In this document: positions 17,592 through 26,723 of the stretch, in pieces
How the letters are laid out: every line of letters starts with the position of its first letter
How positions within the stretch are numbered: position 1 is the first letter of the stretch
Position numbers and translations under genes: made by a program
Assembly: GCF_009910675.1 (NCBI RefSeq)
Contig: NZ_RSEJ01000008.1
Span: 141,407-205,406 of the forward strand
Reading direction: 5' to 3'
DNA length: 64,000 nt
Source of the DNA: Photobacterium alginatilyticum
GTDB taxonomy: Bacteria; Pseudomonadota; Gammaproteobacteria; Enterobacterales; Vibrionaceae
The notes under the pieces: model-generated
Told to the model about the DNA's origin: nothing
The model's database searches: none
Seen by the model: only the letters and a program-made list of their open reading frames with translations

Positions 17592-19217
17592 ATGAAGAAA
17601 TCACTCACAATTGCCGTACTGGCACTCGCAGTCGGCAGCGCCCTGGGCTATTACATCGCCACCGAAACGCAGTTGGTTGGAGAGCAAGCTAGTACCAATA
17701 ACGGCAGCAACGAGCCCTTGTATTGGGTGGCGCCTATGGATCCTAACTACAAGCGGGACAAACCCGGAAAATCACCGATGGGGATGGATTTGATCCCTGT
17801 GTATGAAGAAGATCAAGCAGGAGGCAAGGAGCAGGCCGGCACAGTGTCCATCTCTCCGGCCGTAGAAAACAGCCTTGGGGTCAAAACGACAAAAGTTAGC
17901 GTACAAAACCTTGAACCGGAAATTGATACGGTAGGTTATGTCTCCTTCGACGAAAGCCAGTTATGGCAGATCAACAGCCGGATCAGCGGCTGGATCCAAA
18001 AGCTTAATGTGGATGCGATTGGCGAGAAAGTAAAAAAAGGCGATGTCCTGTTTGAGGTCTACTCCCCGGATCTGGTCCGCGCCCAGGAAGAGCTGCTCAA
18101 TGCCAAACGGATTGGCAAAGCCATTCTGGTAAAAGGAGCCAAAGAGCGCCTCGCTTCGCTCGGTGTCGATAACAGCCAGATCAATGACGTATTACGCCGT
18201 GGAAAAGCCAAAAGAAACATTGCCATCAAAGCCCCGGCAGATGGAGTAATAGCCACATTAAACGTCCGTAATGGTGCCTATCTATCCCCCCAGCAGACCG
18301 TAATCAGCGGCGGCTCACTCGATAATGTCTGGGTCGATGCGGAAATCTTCGAGCGCCAGGCTCACTGGATCCAGTCCGGTACCTATGCCGACATGCGCAT
18401 TGATGCCCTGCCGGGCAAACAGTGGCAGGGAGAGGTAGACTATGTCTATCCCATCCTGGATCCAAAAACCCGTACCCTGCGGGTTCGACTCAAGTTCCCC
18501 AACCCAGCTGGCGAGCTCAAGCCCAATATGTTTGCGAGCCTGACCATGGTACCTCGTAGCAACGACACTGTTGTTGCAGTACCGGATCAGGCCGTGATCC
18601 GCACAGGCAATATGACCCGTGTAGTACTGGCTCTCGGAGAGGGTAAATACCGCTCTGCCCGGATAGAAACCGGCCGTGTCGCTGGCGGTATGGTCGAAGT
18701 GCTTGAAGGACTGACAGCTCAGGACAGCGTTGTGACCTCGGCGCACTTTATGCTGGATTCCGAATCGAGCCAGAGTGCCGATCTCAGCCGGATTGCAGGC
18801 ACAGAGCCAGCAGAAACCAGCCAGAGAACCGTCAACGCTACTGGTGTGATCCGCAACGTCATGGCTAGCCACAAGATGCTAACCATCGAACATGCTCCTA
18901 TCGAGCAATGGAGCTGGCCTGCGATGACAATGGACTTCACTGTCGGCGATAGCAGCAACCTGGGCCAATTAAAAAATGGCCAGTCGGTCGACTTCATCCT
19001 TGAGAAAAGCAGTGATGGTCAATTTGTCGTCAGCCGGGTTATTCCTGCCCAGTCCAACAATAACGTTGATCATAGCACTATGGATCACAGCCAAATGGAT
19101 CACGGCACAATGAATGGAGACAACGCAGATCATAGCACCATGGACCACAGCCAGATGAACCACGGCGAAATGGATCATAGCAAACTGGAACTAGGCACTA
19201 AGGCAGGTGCACAATGA
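17592..19217 (+). CDS. cusB: Periplasmic adaptor CusB fused to a CusF domain with a His/Met tail
   Basis: Membrane-fusion protein linking the RND pump to the outer channel, 541 residues. In order: an N-terminal anchor (1-24), a heavy-metal-binding domain (about 43-74, YWVAPMDPNYKRDKPGKSPM), the MFP barrel and lipoyl core (about 95-390), then a CusF-like domain (about 415-488). The CusF domain keeps the Cu(I)/Ag(I) ligands in HAPIEQWSWPAMTMDF (His, Trp and two Met). The tail (489-541) has repeated DHSxMDH units. E. coli has CusF as a separate chaperone, so here delivery is fused in cis. Overlaps cusA by four bases (ATGA). Confidence 0.93.
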   Translation: MKKSLTIAVLALAVGSALGYYIATETQLVGEQASTNNGSNEPLYWVAPMDPNYKRDKPGKSPMGMDLIPVYEEDQAGGKEQAGTVSISPAVENSLGVKTTKVSVQNLEPEIDTVGYVSFDESQLWQINSRISGWIQKLNVDAIGEKVKKGDVLFEVYSPDLVRAQEELLNAKRIGKAILVKGAKERLASLGVDNSQINDVLRRGKAKRNIAIKAPADGVIATLNVRNGAYLSPQQTVISGGSLDNVWVDAEIFERQAHWIQSGTYADMRIDALPGKQWQGEVDYVYPILDPKTRTLRVRLKFPNPAGELKPNMFASLTMVPRSNDTVVAVPDQAVIRTGNMTRVVLALGEGKYRSARIETGRVAGGMVEVLEGLTAQDSVVTSAHFMLDSESSQSADLSRIAGTEPAETSQRTVNATGVIRNVMASHKMLTIEHAPIEQWSWPAMTMDFTVGDSSNLGQLKNGQSVDFILEKSSDGQFVVSRVIPAQSNNNVDHSTMDHSQMDHGTMNGDNADHSTMDHSQMNHGEMDHSKLELGTKAGAQ

Positions 19218-22200
19218 TTGGAGCGATAATCCGCTGGTCGATTGCAAACCGCTTTCTGGTCCTCATAGCCACAGTCTTTCTGGTTGCCGCTGGTCTGTAT
19301 AGCGTCAAAAAAACCCCAATTGACGCCATTCCGGACTTGTCTGATGTCCAGGTTATTATCAAGACCAGCTATCCGGGACAGGCTCCCCAGGTCGTCGAAG
19401 ATCAGGTGACCTATCCCCTGACAACGGCCATGCTGGCGGTACCGGGCGCTGAAACGGTCCGGGGCTATTCTTTCTTCGGAGACTCCTATGTCTACATCAT
19501 TTTCAATGATGAGACAGACATGTACTGGGCGCGCTCGCGGGTACTGGAATATCTCAGTCAGGTGGCACCAAATCTGCCACCGAGCGCCAAGCCAACCCTG
19601 GGGCCGGATGCAACCGGGGTGGGCTGGATCTTCAGCTATGTTCTCACCGACACAACAGGACAGCACGATCTCAGTGAGCTAACCAGCCTGCAGGACTGGT
19701 TCCTGAAGTACGAACTACAAACCGTTGATGGGGTCTCGGAGATCGCCACCGTCGGCGGTATGGTCAAGCAGTATCAGGTACAAATTGACCCTGCCAAACT
19801 GCGCGCCTATGACCTGACCTTGCAGCAAATTAACATGGCGATTCAGGCTGGAAACCAGGAAGCCGGCGCATCAGTTGTCGAAGTGGCCGAGGCCGAGCAT
19901 ATGGTTCGGGCAACAGGCTATGTCTCCGATATCAAAGACCTGAAAAATCTGCCGCTCAAAGTCACCGCCAAAGGGACACCGCTGCTACTGGGTGATATCG
20001 CCGATATTAACCTTGGTCCGCAAATGCGCCGCGGGATCTCAGAGCTTAACGGCAAGGGAGAAGCGGTTGGCGGCGTGATCGTGATGCGATTTGGCGAAAA
20101 CGCCAGGGAAGTCATTGAGAACGTCAAAGCCAAACTGGCGGAGCTCCAGCGTAGCCTGCCAGAAGGCGTAGAAATAGTGCCGACCTATGATCGCTCGAGC
20201 CTGATTGACCGTGCCGTAGATAACCTGTACGAGAAGCTGCTGGAAGAATTTATCGTGGTTGCACTGGTCTGTGCCCTCTTCCTATTCCACTTCCGCTCGT
20301 CACTGGTGGTCATGATCAGCCTGCCGATAGGTATTCTTAGTGCCTTTATCGTGATGCACTGGCAGGGCATCAACGCCAATATCATGTCGCTCGGAGGCAT
20401 TGCCATCGCCATCGGTGCCATGGTCGACGGTGCTATTGTGATGATCGAAAACGTCCACAAGCATCTCGAACGTACCCCACTGACGGATAAAAACCGCTGG
20501 CAAGTGATCGGAAAAGCAGCAGAAGAAGTCGGCACCCCGTTGTTTTTCTCGCTGATCATTATCACCTTGAGTTTTGTGCCTGTCTTTGCCCTCGAAGGCC
20601 AGGAAGGCAAAATGTTCTCGCCGTTGGCCTTCACCAAAACGTATGCCATGGCAGCGTCGGCGGGACTGGCCATCACCCTGGTTCCTGTGCTGATGGGCTA
20701 CTTTATCCGCGGCAAGGTACTACCTGAACATAAAAACCCGGTAAACCGGGCTGTTATCGGCCTGTATCGTCCGTTACTTAACCTCAGTATGCGATTCCCG
20801 AAAACCATTATCGTCATGGCTATCGCATTAATGGCCTCTGCCTATTACCCGATACAAAAAATGGGCAGTGAGTTCATTCCGCCGCTGGACGAAGGTGATC
20901 TGATGTATATGCCGACAACCTATCCGGGCATTTCCATCGGTAAAGCCCGTGAGCTGTTGCAACAAACCGACAAGCTGATCAAAACCATTCCGGAGGTCAA
21001 AACGGTCTGGGGAAAAATTGGCCGGGCCAATACTGCTACCGATCCCGCCCCGCTGACCATGATCGAAACCATCATTCAGTTTAAACCGAAGGATGAGTGG
21101 CGAGTAGGAGTGACAAACGACAGCCTTCGCCGGGAGCTGGACCAGCTCATCCAGTTCCCGGGCCTGACCAACGCCTGGGTAATGCCGATCAAAACCCGCA
21201 TCGATATGCTGGCAACAGGGATAAAAACACCTATCGGCGTCAAGATTGCCGGCCCTGAGCTCAAGCAGATAGAAGCCATCGGTACCCAGCTCGAAACGAT
21301 ATTGGAAGGTGTGGAAGGTACAGCCTCTGTCTACGCCGAACGAGTTGCCGGCGGACGTTATATCACCATGGATATTAAACGCCGTGAAGCAGCTCGCTAC
21401 GGCTTGAGTATCAAGGATATCCAGCAGGTGATCAGCACCGCCATCGGGGGAATGAACGTCGGTGAGTCGGTTGAAAGCCTGGAGCGCTATCCGATTAATG
21501 TTCGCTACCCGCAAAGCTACCGCGACTCGCTGGTCAAACTGCAAAACCTGCCGCTGGTCACACCGAACGGGGCACGTATTGCGCTGGCCGATGTTGCTGA
21601 TGTCCGTTTTGAGGACGGCCCGCCGATGATCAAAACCGAAAATGCCCGTCCTAACGGCTGGGTATTCATCGATATTGACGGCCGGGATCTCGGCTCCTAT
21701 GTCCAGGATGCCCAGCAAAAGGTCGCCCGGGAGTTGAGCTTGCCAGCAGGCTATTCGCTCACTTGGTCCGGTCAGTATGAATATATGGAGCGCGCAAAGG
21801 CCAGATTGAGCGTCGTTGTGCCTGCCACTATCGCCATCATCATGATGCTGCTCTACATGAGCTTCCGACGCGCCGGAGAAGTACTGATGATCATGGGCAC
21901 CCTGCCCCTTGCTATGGTTGGCGGCCTCTGGCTAATGGAAATACTCGGCTATAACTTCTCGATTGCCGTCGGTGTCGGTTTCATTGCCTTGGCCGGGGTT
22001 GCGGTAGAGATCGGAGTGATCATGCTGGTGTACCTCAACCAGGCGTGGACATTCAGACAGCTTGAGCGCAAGCATCAGCAGACCCCCCTGACCAAAGCCG
22101 ATCTCACTGAAGCGATCAAGGAAGGCGCCGGGCTGCGTGTTCGCCCAGTCATGATGACGGTAGCAACAGTGATCATCGGTCTGATCCCGATTATGTACGG

Positions 22201-22342
22201 CTCGGGTACCGGTTCTGAAGTCATGCAGCGCATTGCCGCCCCGATGATTGGCGGTATGGCGTCTGCCCTGCTGCTGACCTTGGTTGTTCTGCCCGCGGTG
22301 TTCAAGCTCTGGAAAGAAGCCAGCCACCAGCTAAAACAATAA
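19214..22342 (+). CDS. cusA: RND-family copper/silver efflux pump CusA
   Basis: Inner-membrane proton-driven RND transporter, 1042 residues, of the heavy-metal-efflux (HME) branch. The HME signatures visible are the N-terminus IRWSIANRFLVLIATVFLV, the DLSDVQVIIKTSYPGQAP segment, and the TM4 proton-relay region AIAIGAMVDGAIVMIENVHK with its Asp and Glu. Two large periplasmic loops and twelve TM segments are apparent. With CusC and CusB it forms the tripartite pump. Monovalent copper/silver is the most likely substrate given the CusF domain and cupredoxin partners; cobalt-zinc-cadmium is less likely. Confidence 0.95.
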   Translation: MIGAIIRWSIANRFLVLIATVFLVAAGLYSVKKTPIDAIPDLSDVQVIIKTSYPGQAPQVVEDQVTYPLTTAMLAVPGAETVRGYSFFGDSYVYIIFNDETDMYWARSRVLEYLSQVAPNLPPSAKPTLGPDATGVGWIFSYVLTDTTGQHDLSELTSLQDWFLKYELQTVDGVSEIATVGGMVKQYQVQIDPAKLRAYDLTLQQINMAIQAGNQEAGASVVEVAEAEHMVRATGYVSDIKDLKNLPLKVTAKGTPLLLGDIADINLGPQMRRGISELNGKGEAVGGVIVMRFGENAREVIENVKAKLAELQRSLPEGVEIVPTYDRSSLIDRAVDNLYEKLLEEFIVVALVCALFLFHFRSSLVVMISLPIGILSAFIVMHWQGINANIMSLGGIAIAIGAMVDGAIVMIENVHKHLERTPLTDKNRWQVIGKAAEEVGTPLFFSLIIITLSFVPVFALEGQEGKMFSPLAFTKTYAMAASAGLAITLVPVLMGYFIRGKVLPEHKNPVNRAVIGLYRPLLNLSMRFPKTIIVMAIALMASAYYPIQKMGSEFIPPLDEGDLMYMPTTYPGISIGKARELLQQTDKLIKTIPEVKTVWGKIGRANTATDPAPLTMIETIIQFKPKDEWRVGVTNDSLRRELDQLIQFPGLTNAWVMPIKTRIDMLATGIKTPIGVKIAGPELKQIEAIGTQLETILEGVEGTASVYAERVAGGRYITMDIKRREAARYGLSIKDIQQVISTAIGGMNVGESVESLERYPINVRYPQSYRDSLVKLQNLPLVTPNGARIALADVADVRFEDGPPMIKTENARPNGWVFIDIDGRDLGSYVQDAQQKVARELSLPAGYSLTWSGQYEYMERAKARLSVVVPATIAIIMMLLYMSFRRAGEVLMIMGTLPLAMVGGLWLMEILGYNFSIAVGVGFIALAGVAVEIGVIMLVYLNQAWTFRQLERKHQQTPLTKADLTEAIKEGAGLRVRPVMMTVATVIIGLIPIMYGSGTGSEVMQRIAAPMIGGMASALLLTLVVLPAVFKLWKEASHQLKQ

Positions 22343-22382
22343 ACGTACTTTTGTGAAGAAGAATAATTGAAAGGAATGATAA

Positions 22383-22919
22383 ATGAAGAACTATCAACTA
22401 CTACCAATAGGGTTACTGTTTGCCGCTGCGACAACCTTTGCCGCCGGCCAGCATGAAGGAATGGATCACAGTCAGATGGACCATAACACTATGGACCACA
22501 GCAACATGAACCACGGCAACATGGAGCACCATGGTAAGATGGCCTCCGCTGTTGGTATGCCCGCACCAACCGAGCAAGCAACACAAACAGTCAAGGTAAG
22601 CCTTAGCGATGATATGAAAATGCAGTTCTCGCCAGCACTCAATATTAAACAAGGCGATATCGTGCGCTTCGTGGTCACTAATACCGGCCAAATTCCTCAT
22701 GAGTTCTCAATTGGTAGCATTGACGAGCAAGACAAACACCGGGCAATGATGCGCTCCATGCCTGATATGCAGCATTCGGACGGCACGACAGTCACCTTGC
22801 AGGCCGGTGAAACCGCTGAGCTTGGCTGGCATTTCATGGGGCAGAACTTTGTTGAGTTTTCCTGCAATATTCCTGGCCATGCCGAAGCTGGTATGAAAAT
22901 GAATACGATCCTACGCTAA
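22383..22919 (+). CDS. copI: CopI-like periplasmic cupredoxin with His/Met-rich N-terminus
   Basis: A 178-residue exported protein. After the signal peptide (about 1-21) comes a short metal-binding stretch with repeated MDHS/MNHG units, then a cupredoxin domain (about 65-178). Type-1 copper ligands are visible: His in IPHEFSIG, Cys and His in FSCNIPGHAEAGM, and the final Met. This arrangement matches CopI proteins described in copper-resistant bacteria including Vibrio. It shares the DHSxMDH repeat style with the CusB tail just upstream. It lies 40 bases after cusA with GAAAGGA upstream, so it is probably the last gene of the operon. Confidence 0.85.
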   Translation: MKNYQLLPIGLLFAAATTFAAGQHEGMDHSQMDHNTMDHSNMNHGNMEHHGKMASAVGMPAPTEQATQTVKVSLSDDMKMQFSPALNIKQGDIVRFVVTNTGQIPHEFSIGSIDEQDKHRAMMRSMPDMQHSDGTTVTLQAGETAELGWHFMGQNFVEFSCNIPGHAEAGMKMNTILR

Positions 22920-22964
22920 AAGCCGGATATACAAGTCCTGCTATCTAAAAAGAAAAACTGAAAA

Positions 22965-22990
22965 AAGGGAGCAGCAACCATTGCTCCCTT
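22965..22990. terminator. Hairpin after the copper operon
   Basis: Perfect nine-base stem aagggagca (22965-22973) / tgctccctt (22982-22990), loop of eight. The plus strand has no good T run, so it is a weak intrinsic terminator or a 3'-end stabiliser. Confidence 0.5.
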
Positions 22991-23084
22991 GTTCACATCA
23001 TAGCCGAATGCTTGCTTATTTAAGCTCCGAATAATCTCTCGGTGTACCCGCCATTAAAGATACATTGCGAAATTTATCTTGATC

Positions 23085-23127
23085 TTCAAACTATATGATG
23101 AAAATATAGTTTGAAAACCAAACTATA
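23085..23127. promoter_or_regulatory. Three-copy operator before the CDF exporter
   Basis: Inverted repeat ttcaaactata (23085-23095) / tatagtttgaa (23105-23115) with a nine-base spacer, followed by a third copy caaactata at 23119-23127. The cluster lies 34 bases before the GTG start of the exporter. The size and palindromic form fit a MarR-family dimer. The MarR gene two genes down is the obvious candidate. Confidence 0.7.
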
Positions 23128-23160
23128 ACAACATCAAACAATCTCACACGAGGCAGCATT

Positions 23161-24105
23161 GTGCATTCCCAAACTCTGAGCCAATGGCAACATTCGCATA
23201 ACTTTGTATCTATTAACCCCAAAGGAGAGAAACGCACCGTATGGGTTTTGTGGCTGACCATTTTTACTATGGTGGCTGAAATTACAGCTGGCAGCTTGTA
23301 TGGTTCAATGGCACTACTCGCCGACGGCTGGCATATGGGTACACATGCTGCCGCTTTTATGATCACCATCTTTGCCTACCGCTATGCACGCAAACATTCA
23401 GATAACCGGGACTTTTCGTTCGGAACCGGGAAAGTCAGTGTACTGGGCGGTTTTACCAGTGCTATTGCCCTGGGGTTGGTTGCATTGCTGATGATGGTTG
23501 AATCTGTCCAGCGGTTGTTCTCACCTGAAACCATTCAGTTCAACGAGGCTATATTGGTGGCCGTTATTGGCCTTAGTGTCAATATCGCCAGTGCGTTTCT
23601 GCTCAAAGATGATCACCATCATCATGATCACGGTCATAGTCACGACCATAACCACAGTCATGACCACCATCATCACGATCACAACCTCAAAGCCGCCTAC
23701 TTCCACGTACTTGCCGATGCACTCACCTCGGTACTGGCCATTGTCGCTCTGCTATTTGGCAAGTATTACGGCCTGCACTGGCTTGATGCCATCATGGGAG
23801 TTGTTGGTGCTGTGATCATTACCCGCTGGGCATGGGGTCTAATGAAGCAGACCAGTCCTATCTTGCTCGACAGTAATATCGATGAGACATACCAGCAGCA
23901 AATTATCGACACTCTGGAAGCTGATGCTGATAACAAAGTCAGTGATATTCATATCTGGAAAGTCAGCGCCAATCATTATGCCGCGATGATCTCATTGGTT
24001 ACCCACACACCGAAACCGGCACAGGATTACAAGCAATTGCTGGCAAATTTCGATAAACTCAACCACCTGACCATTGAAGTAAACAGGTGTCAGGACTTGC
24101 ACTGA
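23161..24105 (+). CDS. Cation-diffusion-facilitator metal exporter (DmeF/ZitB-like)
   Basis: Inner-membrane divalent-metal/proton antiporter, 314 residues. The CDF signs are six hydrophobic segments, the metal site in LLADGWHMGTHAAAF (TM2) and HVLADALTSVLA (TM5), a very His/Asp-rich loop between TM4 and TM5 (about 141-165), and a short C-terminal cytosolic domain. DmeF-type proteins export Co/Ni; ZitB exports Zn; the substrate here is not decided by sequence. The start is GTG 23161, preceded by GAGG; no in-frame ATG gives a full first TM. It is followed after 13 bases by a MarR regulator. Confidence 0.9.
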   Translation: MHSQTLSQWQHSHNFVSINPKGEKRTVWVLWLTIFTMVAEITAGSLYGSMALLADGWHMGTHAAAFMITIFAYRYARKHSDNRDFSFGTGKVSVLGGFTSAIALGLVALLMMVESVQRLFSPETIQFNEAILVAVIGLSVNIASAFLLKDDHHHHDHGHSHDHNHSHDHHHHDHNLKAAYFHVLADALTSVLAIVALLFGKYYGLHWLDAIMGVVGAVIITRWAWGLMKQTSPILLDSNIDETYQQQIIDTLEADADNKVSDIHIWKVSANHYAAMISLVTHTPKPAQDYKQLLANFDKLNHLTIEVNRCQDLH

Positions 24106-24118
24106 CCACGGATATTTA

Positions 24119-24535
24119 ATGAAAGAGATTGAACAGTTAAACCATACAATTATTGAATTCTACGAAAAACTCTCGTCCTGGGAGCAGTCTGTCGTTCGCG
24201 ACAAGGGCTTTACCCTGCCTCAGGTTCACATCGTGGAAATTCTCGGGGTCCATGGCGCCATGCGCATGAAAGAGCTGGCGGACAAGATCGGTGTCACCAC
24301 CGGCACCCTAACTGTTCAAGTCGATAAAATGGTCAAAAGTGAACTGCTCCAACGCCGACCGCATGAATCGGATCGGCGCTCTATTCTTGTGGAGCTAACG
24401 GAGAAAGGAGCGGCCATGTATCACGAACATGACGACCTGCACCTCGCGTTAACACAAGATATCACGGCTGGTCTTGATGAAGATGAGCGAAGCAACCTAT
24501 TGAAATATCTGATCAAGATAAACCAGGAGTTTTAA
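24119..24535 (+). CDS. MarR-family regulator, possibly metal-sensing
   Basis: A 138-residue winged-helix regulator. The HTH is about residues 52-73 (MRMKELADKIGVTTGTLTVQ) followed by the wing (RRPHESDRRSILVELTEKG). After the wing there is a His/Glu/Asp-rich stretch YHEHDDLHLAL (about 101-111), which recalls the Zn-binding region of AdcR/ZitR. Cotranscription with a CDF exporter suggests it senses the exported metal and represses through the repeat at 23085-23127. The link is inferred. It is convergent with the GDPD gene. Confidence 0.85.
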   Translation: MKEIEQLNHTIIEFYEKLSSWEQSVVRDKGFTLPQVHIVEILGVHGAMRMKELADKIGVTTGTLTVQVDKMVKSELLQRRPHESDRRSILVELTEKGAAMYHEHDDLHLALTQDITAGLDEDERSNLLKYLIKINQEF

Positions 24536-24543
24536 GTCCTAAC

Positions 24544-24572
24544 CTGCGCGGAAAGTCTCATTTCCCGCGCAG
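24544..24572. terminator. Shared hairpin between convergent genes
   Basis: The stem ctgcgcgg (24544-24551) / ccgcgcag (24565-24572) sits between the MarR gene and the GDPD gene and contains the stop codon of the latter. It has no clear T run. Probably a common terminator or 3'-end structure. Confidence 0.5.
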
Positions 24573-25304
24573 CTTATACTTTGACGGAAAACGGTGGGCG
24601 ATATCAGTAAATACCCCATCGACGCCCCAGTTAAATAGCTGGTTGGCACGGGCCAAATCGTTCACGGTATACACATTAATCTTGTAACCTGAAGACTTAA
24701 ACCGGGCTACCATCGCCTGAGTCAGGCTCTGATCTTCCGGATGAATATAATCCGCCCCGCACGCCTGCATCACAGACTCCCAGTCATCACCAAGACTTGC
24801 GGCTTCAAACAAACAGGCAACCGAAGTCTGCGGTCGACGGCGCTTAAACTCTGCCAAAGCAAGATGATTAAAGCTGGAAACTATCAACTCACGTCCGGTA
24901 TCCAACTGCACCAACGCTGTGATCACATTAGCAATCAGCTTATCGGTCATCGCCCAGCCAGCCGAACATGACTTGATCTCAACATTGATATTCAACTCAT
25001 GCTGGTTAACCAGGGTTATCAGCTGTTCAAAGGTCGGGAGCGGCTCGCCAATGAAATCATCATGAAACCAGCTTCCGGCATCAATATCGCCCAAATCCGC
25101 CTTGGTAAGTTCAGCCAGGTTACCGCTTTGGTCGGTACAGCGATCCAGCGTATCGTCGTGGGAGACAACAACAGTCCCGTCAGCCAGGATATCAACATCG
25201 CATTCAATCCATTGAATTCCATGCTGTCGGCACAACGCAAAAGCAGCAAGGGTGTTTTCAGGGGCCAGAGAAGACATACCACGATGCGCAAAGAGAGTTT
25301 TCAT
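24558..25304 (-). CDS. ugpQ: Glycerophosphodiester phosphodiesterase
   Basis: Hydrolyses glycerophosphodiesters to glycerol-3-phosphate plus an alcohol. The protein is 248 residues with no signal peptide, so cytosolic (UgpQ-type rather than periplasmic GlpQ). The active-site motifs are visible: FAHRGMSSLAPENTLAAF near the N-terminus (catalytic His and Arg, Glu), ECDVDILADGTVVVSHDDTLD (Glu/Asp metal ligands and second His), and NVEIK. Start ATG 25304. It is monocistronic and not next to ugp transport genes. Confidence 0.93.
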   Translation of the reverse strand: MKTLFAHRGMSSLAPENTLAAFALCRQHGIQWIECDVDILADGTVVVSHDDTLDRCTDQSGNLAELTKADLGDIDAGSWFHDDFIGEPLPTFEQLITLVNQHELNINVEIKSCSAGWAMTDKLIANVITALVQLDTGRELIVSSFNHLALAEFKRRRPQTSVACLFEAASLGDDWESVMQACGADYIHPEDQSLTQAMVARFKSSGYKINVYTVNDLARANQLFNWGVDGVFTDIAHRFPSKYKLRGK

Positions 25305-25619
25305 TTACGAGTCCGTATAGGTTATAGATAAGATTTACATAAAGACTATACCGTCATCAATATCCCGAGACACTAGCTGACTGACATCAAAGCTGCAACA
25401 TTGTGACAGGGGCGAATGTATACCCAAGCTACCTTATCTCAGGCTATATATTTAAAAGCACTATGCCGCTCGAGCGGCTCCATTTCGCAAAGAAACAGCG
25501 ATTGCCAAGCGTAATACTTGATTCCGGCACGATAAGACTTACAATTCCGAACTCAATCTTGACAAATTGCTCCCCGTTCAAGACCCAAAAATCAACAAGG
25601 CACCTTTGGATTTATCAGC
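25305..25619. other. Intergenic region with a possible MITE remnant
   Basis: 315 bases. At 25419-25433 tatacccaagctacc resembles the outer end of the MITE at 41414-41697 (one change in the first fifteen bases), but no partner end is visible. A plus-strand frame that crosses into lpxM is not convincing. No clear promoter was found. Confidence 0.35.
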
Positions 25620-26558
25620 ATGAGCAACAAAATGTACAGCGAGTACAACCCTGTTTTTAATTCTTCATTTCTCCATCCCAGGCACTGGCTAACCTGGCTG
25701 GGGCTACCTTTTGCTCTTTTGCTGTCTCTGCTTCCGCACCGTTTACGAGCCACTATGGCAACCCGTCTTGCCAAGTACTTTGTCTCTAAGAACAACAGCG
25801 CCAAGCGACGGGCACTTATCAATATCCAGCTGTGTTTCCCTGAAATGACCGAGCAACAGCAACTGGCGCTGCTTGAGCGCTCATACGCGACTGCCGGGAC
25901 AGTCTTGCTGGGATTTGCCCAACCATTTATCAAAGGCCGTAAATTCGTTATCAACAGCCATGATGTGAACGGTGAGCACTACCTTCACGAGCTTCGACAG
26001 CAGAATAAAAATATTATTATGCTGGTACCGCACAACTGGGCCATTGATTTCACCGCGCTCTATTTTGCTGCCAAAGAAATGCCGATGGTCGCGATGATCC
26101 GTCCGCAGAAAAACCCAATCGCCGACTGGCTGATGAACCTGCAGCGTATGCAGTTCGGCGGCCGCATCTACACCCGCAGCCAGGGCATCAAACCCTACCT
26201 GAAATCTATCAAGGAAGGATATCTGGCTTATTACCTGCCGGATGAAGATCACGGTGCGCAGCAAAGTGTCTTTGCCCCGTTCTTTGGTAACGAAAAGGCC
26301 ACAGTCAAGGGTGTCGGCAAGCTGGCTAAACTGGCCAATGCCGCGGTTCTGCCTGTATTTCCGTCCTTTAACATGGAAACCGGCCGCTATGAGATCAATA
26401 TCCAGGCCCCACTCACTGATTTCCCGTCCGGAAATGAATACGAGGATGCCTGCTACATGAACAAAGTACTGGAAGAGATGATCAGAAAACAGCCAGAACA
26501 GTACATGTGGGTAATGAGCATTATGCGCCACCTGCCGGACGGCAGCCAGCGCTACTAG
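25620..26558 (+). CDS. lpxM: Lipid A myristoyltransferase LpxM (MsbB) family
   Basis: Late acyltransferase that adds a secondary acyl chain to Kdo2-lipid A at the inner membrane. The protein is 312 residues with an N-terminal membrane segment (about 22-42) and the HX4D catalytic motif as VPHNWAIDF (about 138-146), the form found in LpxM rather than LpxL. Other family stretches are QNKNIIMLVPHNW and YLPDEDHGAQQSVFAPFFG. Start ATG 25620; ATG 25632 is an alternative. A strong terminator follows. Confidence 0.88.
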   Translation: MSNKMYSEYNPVFNSSFLHPRHWLTWLGLPFALLLSLLPHRLRATMATRLAKYFVSKNNSAKRRALINIQLCFPEMTEQQQLALLERSYATAGTVLLGFAQPFIKGRKFVINSHDVNGEHYLHELRQQNKNIIMLVPHNWAIDFTALYFAAKEMPMVAMIRPQKNPIADWLMNLQRMQFGGRIYTRSQGIKPYLKSIKEGYLAYYLPDEDHGAQQSVFAPFFGNEKATVKGVGKLAKLANAAVLPVFPSFNMETGRYEINIQAPLTDFPSGNEYEDACYMNKVLEEMIRKQPEQYMWVMSIMRHLPDGSQRY

Positions 26559-26613
26559 TTTGTGTAAATAAGTAGTCTATTTACATTCCCACGGCAAAAA
26601 AGCAAACACCAAC

Positions 26614-26642
26614 AAAAGGCTCACCGTCGGTGAGCCTTTTTT
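26614..26642 (+). terminator. Terminator of lpxM
   Basis: Twelve-base perfect stem (aaaaggctcacc / ggtgagcctttt) with a three-base loop and a run of six T. Strong intrinsic terminator, 55 bases after the lpxM stop. Confidence 0.92.
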
Positions 26643-26723
26643 ATCAAGCTATTTTAGAGCTAGACAGTGTATAGAACTAAGCATAGTTTAGGTTTGGATA
26701 TGGAACAGGCGCTATAGGGCTCC

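Noticed and set aside
20828..21718. 296-codon antisense frame within cusA
   Set aside because: Long only because of the codon bias of cusA; product has no domain pattern.
25403..25660. 85-codon plus-strand frame running into lpxM
   Set aside because: Starts in a MITE-like remnant and overlaps the true gene; composition not protein-like.
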